Shown here: piece after piece, positions 14,764-19,718 of the stretch | How the letters are laid out: each line of letters begins with the position of its first letter | Numbering within the stretch: position 1 is the stretch's first letter | Assembly (NCBI GenBank): GCA_964579415.1 | Contig: CAZOGW010000052.1 | Span: forward strand, 1-19,718 | Length of the DNA stretch: 19,718 bases | Origin: CAZOGW01 sp964579415 | GTDB taxonomy: Bacteria; Actinomycetota; Acidimicrobiia; Spongiisociales; UBA5794 | Direction of reading: 5' to 3' | Translations under genes and position numbers: made by a program | Notes under the pieces: model-generated | Seen by the model: the letters and a program-made list of their open reading frames with translations, nothing else | Databases searched by the model: none | Told to the model about the DNA's origin: nothing

Positions 14764-16734
14764 TCAGCCCTCGACCTCGGCGCCGGCACCGGCGAACTGG
14801 GCCTGGTAGAGGGCGGCGTAGGCACCGTCTACCGCCATCAGCTCGGCGTGGTTGCCCTGCTCGACGATGCTGCCCTCCTCCATCACCAGGATCAGGTCGG
14901 CGTTGCGGATGGTGGAGAGGCGGTGGGCGATGACGAAGCTGGTGCGGTCGCCGCGCAGCGCCGCCATGGCCCGCTGCACCAGCAGCTCGGTGCGGGTGTC
15001 CACCGAGCTGGTGGCCTCGTCGAGGATGAGCAGCGCCGGGTCGGCGAGGAAGGCGCGGGCGATGGTGATGAGCTGCCGCTCGCCGGCGCTCACTCCCCCG
15101 CCGTCCTCGTCGACGGTCGTGTCGTACCCGGCGGGTAGGTTGCGCACGAAGCGGTCGACGAAGGTGGCCTCGGCGGCGGCGTGGATCTCCTCCTCGGTGG
15201 CGTCGGGGCGCCCGTAGGCGATGTTGTCGCGGATGGTCCCGTGGAAGAGCCAGGTGTCCTGGAGCACCATCCCGATCTCGGAGCGCAGGTCGTCGCGGCG
15301 CATGGTGGCGACGTCGATGCCGTCGAGGGTGATGCGCCCTCCGTCGAGCTCGTAGAAGCGCATGATGAGGTTGACCAGGGTGGTCTTGCCGGCCCCGGTG
15401 GGCCCGACGATGGCTACGGTCTGGCCCGGCTCCACGGTGAGCGAGAGGTCGTCGATGAGGGGCCGGTCGGCGTCGTAGCGGAAGGCGACGTGCTCGAAGG
15501 CGACGCGGCCGTGGGGATCCTCCACTACCAGGGCGCCGGCGTCGTCGGGCTCCTCCTCGTCGGCGTCGAGCAACTCGAAGACCCGTTCGGCCGAGGCGAC
15601 ACCGGACTGCGCCACGTTGACCATGGAGGCGAGCTGGGTGACCGGCTGGGTGAAGCTGCGGGTGTACTGGATGAACGCCTGCACGTCGCCGAGCGACATG
15701 GTGCCCGAGGCGACCCGGACTCCGCCGATCACGGCGATGACGACGTAGTTGAGGTTCCCCACGAACATCATCACCGGCATGATGAGCCCGGAGAGGAACT
15801 GGGCCTTGAACCCGGCACCGAACAGCGCCTCGTTCTCGGCGTCGAAGTCTTGCTGTACCTGGCGGCGCTGCCCGAAGACGTTGACCAGGGCGTGCCCGGT
15901 GAACGCCTCCTCGATCTGGGAGTTGAGCGTCCCGGTGCGGCGCCACTGCTCGACGAACTGGGTCTGGGAGCGCCGCATCACCATTCCCGTGATCACCACC
16001 GAGAGCGGAATGGTGACCAGCACCACCAGCGCCAGGGTCCACGACAGGGAGAACATCATCACCAGCACGAAGACGATGGTGAGCAGCGACGACAGGATCT
16101 GGCTCATGGTCTGCTGCAGGCTCTGGGCGACGTTGTCGATGTCGTTGGTCACCCGGGAGAGCAGCTCGCCGCGGGGTTGGCGGTCGAAGTAGCGCAGCGG
16201 GAGCCGGTTCAGCTTGTCCTCCACGTCGGAGCGCAACCGGTAGACGGCGCCCTGGACGACGTCGTTCACCAGGTAGCCCTGGAGGAACCCGAGCAGCGCC
16301 GAGGCGGCGTAGAGGGCGAGGGCGACGAGCAGGACCCGGCCCACGGCAGCGAAGTCCACCCCCTGCCCCGGCACCACGACCATGCCGGAGAGCATGTCGG
16401 CGATCTGGTCCTCGCCGCCGGCGCGGGCGGCGTCGATGGCCTGCTGCTGCGTCGCCCCGGCGGGGAGCTGGCGCCCGACCACACCGGCGAAGATGAGGTC
16501 GGTGGCCCGGGCCAGTACCCGGGGGCCGACGCTGCTCAGGCCGACGCTGATGACGGCGGTGACCACCACCAGCACCACCCGCGTCATGTCGGCGCGCAGC
16601 AGCCTGAGCAGGCGGCGCGCCGAAGGACCGAAGTCGAGCGACTTCTGGCCCACCATGGTTCCCCCGAAGGGTCCGCGGCCGGGGCCACCCTCGCTTCGGA
16701 TGCGCTCGGTGCGCTGCATCGCCGGTCCGCTCAT
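14764..16734 (-). CDS. ABC exporter half-transporter with the catalytically competent site
   Basis: 656 residues: a cytoplasmic N-terminus (1-50), six membrane segments (about 52-345) and a nucleotide-binding domain (about 408-645). Walker A GPTGAGKTT (444-452), Walker B LLILDEATSSVD with catalytic Glu573, switch His604, but a non-canonical signature VSAGE (548-552). An unusually long extracytoplasmic loop (about 83-130) separates TM1 from TM2. From memory this matches the mycobacterial Rv1272c type. It pairs with the upstream half-transporter as a heterodimeric exporter of drugs or lipids. The ATG at 16734 overlaps the partner's stop by ATGA, a coupled start; upstream open frame is a shadow of the partner. 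Confidence 0.93.
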   Translation of the reverse strand: MSGPAMQRTERIRSEGGPGRGPFGGTMVGQKSLDFGPSARRLLRLLRADMTRVVLVVVTAVISVGLSSVGPRVLARATDLIFAGVVGRQLPAGATQQQAIDAARAGGEDQIADMLSGMVVVPGQGVDFAAVGRVLLVALALYAASALLGFLQGYLVNDVVQGAVYRLRSDVEDKLNRLPLRYFDRQPRGELLSRVTNDIDNVAQSLQQTMSQILSSLLTIVFVLVMMFSLSWTLALVVLVTIPLSVVITGMVMRRSQTQFVEQWRRTGTLNSQIEEAFTGHALVNVFGQRRQVQQDFDAENEALFGAGFKAQFLSGLIMPVMMFVGNLNYVVIAVIGGVRVASGTMSLGDVQAFIQYTRSFTQPVTQLASMVNVAQSGVASAERVFELLDADEEEPDDAGALVVEDPHGRVAFEHVAFRYDADRPLIDDLSLTVEPGQTVAIVGPTGAGKTTLVNLIMRFYELDGGRITLDGIDVATMRRDDLRSEIGMVLQDTWLFHGTIRDNIAYGRPDATEEEIHAAAEATFVDRFVRNLPAGYDTTVDEDGGGVSAGERQLITIARAFLADPALLILDEATSSVDTRTELLVQRAMAALRGDRTSFVIAHRLSTIRNADLILVMEEGSIVEQGNHAELMAVDGAYAALYQAQFAGAGAEVEG

Positions 16735-18458
16735 GATGCCGCCTCGAGCTGGGACTCGACGATCTCGGCATAGGTGGGGCAGGTCTCCAGCAGTTCTGCG
16801 TGGGTGCCGACGCCGACCACGGCGCCACCTTCGAGCACCACGATGCGGTCGGCGTCGACGATGGTGGAGACCCGCTGCGCCACGATGATCACGGTGGCGT
16901 CTGAGGTGACCGGCGCCAGCGCACGGCGCAGCCGGGCATCGGTTGCCAGGTCGAGGGCCGAGAACGAGTCGTCGAAGAGGTAGACGGCGGGTCGGCGGAT
17001 GACGGCGCGGGCGATGGCGAGCCGCTGCCGCTGGCCCCCGGAGAGGTTGGTGCCGCCCTGGGCGATCGGCCCCTGCAGGCCCTCCGGCATCGCCTCGACG
17101 AAGTCCCGCCCCTGGGCGATGGAGAGGGCTTCCCACATCTCGTCCTCGGTGGCGTCCGGCTTGCCGTAGGCCAGGTTGGAAGCGACGGTGCCGGAGAACA
17201 GGTACGCCTTCTGCGGCACCAGGCCCATCCCGGCCCACAGCGCCTCGGGGTCGTAGTCGCGGACGTCGATCCCGTCGACGGTGATGGAGCCGGCGGTGAC
17301 GTCGAGGAGGCGGACGGCCAGGTTGAGCAGGGTCGTCTTCCCGGCGCCGGTGGAGCCGATGATGGCGGTGGTCTGTCCCGGCGACGCGGTGAAGCTGACA
17401 CCGGAGACGACGGGGTGGGAGGCGCCCGGGTAGGTCAGCTCCACGTCCTCGAAGACCACCTCGCCCCGCGCCGGCGGATCGGTCACCCCGTCGGCGGACG
17501 GCACCACCGACGATTCGGTGTCGAGCACCTCGCCGATGCGATCGGCGGAGACGGCGGCCCGCGGCACCAGCACCAACATGAAGCTGGCCATCATCACCGA
17601 CATCAGGATCTGGATGAGGTAGGCCAGGAAGGCGGTGAGCGACCCGATCTGCATGTCCCCGGCATCGACCCGGATGCCGCCGAACCAGAGCACGGCCACG
17701 CTGGAGACGTTGAGGATGAGCATGATGACCGGGAAGATGGCCGCCATCCACCGGCCCACGGAGATGGCGACGTCGGTGAGTTCCCGGTTGGCGGTGGCGA
17801 AGCGGTCGGCCTCGTAGCGCTCCCGCACGAAGGCGCGCAGCACCCTGATGCCCATGATCTGTTCCCGCAGCACCCGGTTGACGGTGTCGATGCGGACCTG
17901 CATGGCCCGGAAGCCGGGGATCATGCGGGAGGTGATGAAGCCGATGGTGCCGGCGAGGACGGGGACCGCCACCGCCACCAGCCAGGCGAGCCCGACGTCC
18001 TCCCGCAGCGCCATCACCACGCCGCCCACCATCATGATGGGCGCCGCGATCAGCATGGTGAAGGTCATCAGCACCAACATCTGCACCTGCTGGACGTCGT
18101 TGGTGTTGCGGGTGATGAGCGACGGCGGACCGAACTCGGCAACCTCCCTGCCGGAGAACCGGGCCACCCGGGCGAAGATCGCGGCCCGCATGTCCCGCCC
18201 CGCGCCCATGGCGACCCGGGCGCCGAAGTAGACGGCGGCGATGGTGCACACGATCTGCACCACCGATACCACCAGCATCCGACCGCCGGTGGCGACGATG
18301 TAGCCGATGTCGCCGGTCACGACGCCGTTGTCGATGATCTGGGCGTTGAGGGAAGGCAGGTACAGCGAAGCGACGACCCCCACGAACTGCAGGGTGGCCA
18401 CGACGGCGACCGCACCCTTGTAGGGAGCGAGGAATCGCCGCAGCAGGCCGAGCAGCAT
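16731..18458 (-). CDS. ABC exporter half-transporter with a degenerate ATP site
   Basis: 575 residues: six membrane segments (about 15-300) and a nucleotide-binding domain (about 333-570). Walker A GSTGAGKTT (368-376), canonical LSGGQ (472-476), but the Walker B catalytic glutamate is Asp497 (VYLFDDSFSALD) and the switch histidine is Gln528 (VAQRVST). With the partner's VSAGE signature this makes one non-hydrolysing site and one competent site, the pattern of TM287/288- and BmrCD-type heterodimers. It resembles mycobacterial Rv1273c by recall. The ATG at 18458 overlaps the TetR stop by one base (TGATG); the frame is open further upstream but that part is TetR antiframe. Confidence 0.93.
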   Translation of the reverse strand: MLLGLLRRFLAPYKGAVAVVATLQFVGVVASLYLPSLNAQIIDNGVVTGDIGYIVATGGRMLVVSVVQIVCTIAAVYFGARVAMGAGRDMRAAIFARVARFSGREVAEFGPPSLITRNTNDVQQVQMLVLMTFTMLIAAPIMMVGGVVMALREDVGLAWLVAVAVPVLAGTIGFITSRMIPGFRAMQVRIDTVNRVLREQIMGIRVLRAFVRERYEADRFATANRELTDVAISVGRWMAAIFPVIMLILNVSSVAVLWFGGIRVDAGDMQIGSLTAFLAYLIQILMSVMMASFMLVLVPRAAVSADRIGEVLDTESSVVPSADGVTDPPARGEVVFEDVELTYPGASHPVVSGVSFTASPGQTTAIIGSTGAGKTTLLNLAVRLLDVTAGSITVDGIDVRDYDPEALWAGMGLVPQKAYLFSGTVASNLAYGKPDATEDEMWEALSIAQGRDFVEAMPEGLQGPIAQGGTNLSGGQRQRLAIARAVIRRPAVYLFDDSFSALDLATDARLRRALAPVTSDATVIIVAQRVSTIVDADRIVVLEGGAVVGVGTHAELLETCPTYAEIVESQLEAAS

Positions 18459-19111
18459 CAGCGCATCACCTCGGTGGCAGGCTGGGTGGTCGGCATCACC
18501 AGGCCGTGGACGGCGACCTCCACGATCTCGTCGACGGTGAGCCGGTCGGTGCCCGCCGGCGCGACGTGACCGGCGGCGGCGGCGAGGGAATGAAGCGCGA
18601 GGGCCGCCCGGGAAGGGTCGATGCGGATGCGATCGCGTTGACGGCGGAAGAACCCGGTGAGGGCACCGACGATTGCGGCATGGGCGTCCAGGAGGAAGTC
18701 GGGGGGTCCCAGTGCCCGCGGCTTGTCGTGGAGGGTGGGCGGGTTCGCCATCACCACGGCGCGCAGCACGCCCATCAGCATCGCCATCTGCTCGCCCCGG
18801 TCGATTAGCGCCTCGACGGCGGCACCCATCTGGTGCTCCAGCGGGAGGGCGGGGTCGATGGCGGCGAGCCGGTCCAGCGTCGGCCCCGGGTCCATGGCGT
18901 GCCGGACTGCCTCGCAGATCACCGAGTTCTTGTCGGGGAAGGCTCGGAAGATGGTGCCCTCCGCCACCCCGGCCGCCGCGGCGATCTGGCGGGTGGTCAC
19001 GTTGGCCCCGCACTCCCCCAGCAGCGGCACCACGGCGGCGACGATCGCCCGACGACGGTCGTCGGGATGCATCGCTGGAGCGCGTCGTGAGGGATTCACG
19101 GCGGGGAGCAT
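18458..19111 (-). CDS. TetR-family transcriptional regulator of the ABC operon
   Basis: About 217 residues. An N-terminal helix-turn-helix contains TTRQIAAAAGVAEGTIFRAF followed by PDKNSV. The C-terminal ligand domain (about 65-200) is helical. The ATG at 19111 is preferred: an upstream GTG at 19126 lies inside the palindrome. Another ATG at 19072 (MHPDDRRR) is also possible. No clear ribosome site precedes either. It is the first gene of an overlapping operon with two ABC half-transporters, so it likely represses efflux until a ligand binds. The ligand is unknown. Confidence 0.92.
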   Translation of the reverse strand: MLPAVNPSRRAPAMHPDDRRRAIVAAVVPLLGECGANVTTRQIAAAAGVAEGTIFRAFPDKNSVICEAVRHAMDPGPTLDRLAAIDPALPLEHQMGAAVEALIDRGEQMAMLMGVLRAVVMANPPTLHDKPRALGPPDFLLDAHAAIVGALTGFFRRQRDRIRIDPSRAALALHSLAAAAGHVAPAGTDRLTVDEIVEVAVHGLVMPTTQPATEVMR

Positions 19112-19114
19112 AAC

Positions 19115-19134
19115 ATGAGTGAGCACTCACTCAT
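19115..19134. promoter_or_regulatory. Palindromic TetR operator candidate
   Basis: ATGAGTGAG (19115-19123) and CTCACTCAT (19126-19134) are perfect 9-bp arms around a 2-bp centre. It begins 4 bp upstream of the TetR start, as expected for an autoregulated promoter. TGAGTGA/TCACTCA palindromes are common TetR-type sites in actinobacteria. Binding here should silence the regulator and both transporter genes. Confidence 0.75.
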
Positions 19135-19201
19135 TTGCAGTAGGCGGCCACGTCGACACCGCGTCCGGTACGTCGATCAGCCTGGTCCGAGCGAGCATCG
19201 C

Positions 19202-19354
19202 GTCGTGGCGGCCGGGCTGACGAGACTGGGCGACCGGATCGCAACGATAGACCTGCTCATCGCCAGCGTTGCCCTCGACAACGACGTCGCCCTGTTGACC
19301 CGGCACCAGCGTCGCTTCGCCCGCCTCCCCGATCTCGAGGTGCTGGCCTACTGA
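19202..19354 (+). pseudogene. Fragment of a PIN-domain (VapC-like) protein
   Basis: The last 40 or so residues of an open frame match the C-terminal end of a PIN domain: G-D-R-I-x-x-x-DLLIASVAL, then LLTRHQRRFARLPDLEVL, ending at the stop. The Asp before LLIA is the usual late catalytic acid. The N-terminal two-thirds, with the first acidic residues, is missing; the open frame further upstream runs into the TetR operator and does not look like PIN sequence. No antitoxin gene is present. This is a remnant, probably of a toxin-antitoxin pair. Confidence 0.65.
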
Positions 19355-19383
19355 GTGGCTGCACCGCAACGACGCACACCTGC

Positions 19384-19530
19384 TCACCGCTCGCCGGCTG
19401 CGCGCTTCGCCGCCCGATACACCGGCCACCACAATCCGCATGTGAGCATGATTGCCATCCAGTGCCACATCCGATGCCCCACCGGCATCGCTTGGGCGTG
19501 ACGGATGGTGATACCGTCAAAGTTGCCCAT
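19384..19530 (-). CDS. 48-residue membrane protein, unknown function
   Basis: A short protein with one hydrophobic segment (WHWMAIMLTCGLWWPVYRA) followed by basic residues. The GLWWPVY core recalls small actinobacterial and phage membrane proteins that share a histidine-rich start and a GLW-x-PV end. The ATG at 19530 has a GGGGGG run (19536-19541) 5 nt upstream. No function is known to me. Convergent with the PIN fragment (29-bp gap). Confidence 0.6.
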   Translation of the reverse strand: MGNFDGITIRHAQAMPVGHRMWHWMAIMLTCGLWWPVYRAAKRAAGER

Positions 19531-19627
19531 CAAGACCCCCCTTTCAGTCACCTCCACGCAACGTAGCGACGGGGTGTGACAGAAACGGGCTGCCTGGCGA
19601 GGCGGGGGTCTGAGGCTCACGATGTGC

Positions 19628-19676
19628 GTTCAACTTGCCGCAAGGCCGTGCAGAACACCGCGATGAAGACCCCCCT
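19628..19676. repeat. Possible degenerate intergenic repeat, right copy
   Basis: Positions 19628-19653 resemble 81-106 (see left copy). The stretch ends in AAGACCCCCCT (19666-19676), the same 11-mer as the ribosome-site region of the 48-residue membrane protein (19532-19542). This may be the remains of a duplicated 5' region. Nothing else gene-like was seen from 19531 to the end of the window. Confidence 0.25.
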
Positions 19677-19718
19677 CGACCCGCCCTGCGCAAAGCCTCC
19701 GGGCGGCCCACTCCCCCC

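Noticed and set aside
13139..14809. A plus-strand frame running through the 61-bp repeats as a repeat protein
   Set aside because: The 61/62-bp period changes frame at each copy and most of the frame is antisense to the LLM oxidoreductase.

Overview
The window is high-GC DNA packed with genes and reads like an actinobacterium, possibly of the Acidimicrobiia type. The clues are many GTG starts, menaquinone genes, an F420-type luciferase-like oxidoreductase, a Pat-like GNAT/acyl-CoA synthetase fusion and actinobacterial-style ABC exporters. The lineage is inferred from gene content and style only; there is no rRNA or other phylogenetic marker here.

Layout. (1) 142-1845 (+) menD converges on menF (1891-3213, -). 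(2) From 9649 down to 1891 six genes run leftward: an OmpR-type response regulator, its histidine kinase (4-nt overlap), a GNAT/ADP-forming acyl-CoA synthetase fusion (21-nt gap), a CBS-BON protein, an alpha/beta hydrolase and menF. (3) A small secreted or membrane-anchored protein (9756-10106, +) is divergent from the response regulator, with an inverted repeat between them. (4) An ABC-F ATPase (10169-11764, -) is divergent from a YtrA-type GntR regulator (11934-12281, +), which is followed by its DUF1648-type membrane partner (12334-13317, +). (5) An F420-type luciferase-like oxidoreductase (13337-14467, -) has 3.6 tandem copies of a 61-bp double-palindrome repeat upstream of it. (6) A TetR regulator and two half-transporters (19111 to 14764, -) form a tightly overlapping operon for a heterodimeric ABC exporter, headed by a near-perfect palindromic operator. 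(7) The right edge holds a PIN-domain (VapC-like) remnant and a 48-residue membrane protein.

How the genes work together. MenF turns chorismate into isochorismate, and MenD joins that to 2-oxoglutarate in menaquinone synthesis. The two-component system, the acyl-CoA synthetase fusion and the CBS-BON protein may be one co-expressed group linking envelope sensing to acyl-CoA and energy state; that link is inference from spacing. TetR/ABC/ABC is a self-contained efflux module. GntR/DUF1648 is a typical regulator and membrane-protein pair.

The least expected feature is non-coding. A family of 7-bp tandem repeats (TACNTRR-like) sits at gene ends in six places, and in three of them the stop codon of the neighbouring gene lies in or directly against the array. 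Together with the 61-bp double-palindrome array this is the part most worth follow-up. I did not find a convincing new defence or biosynthetic system.
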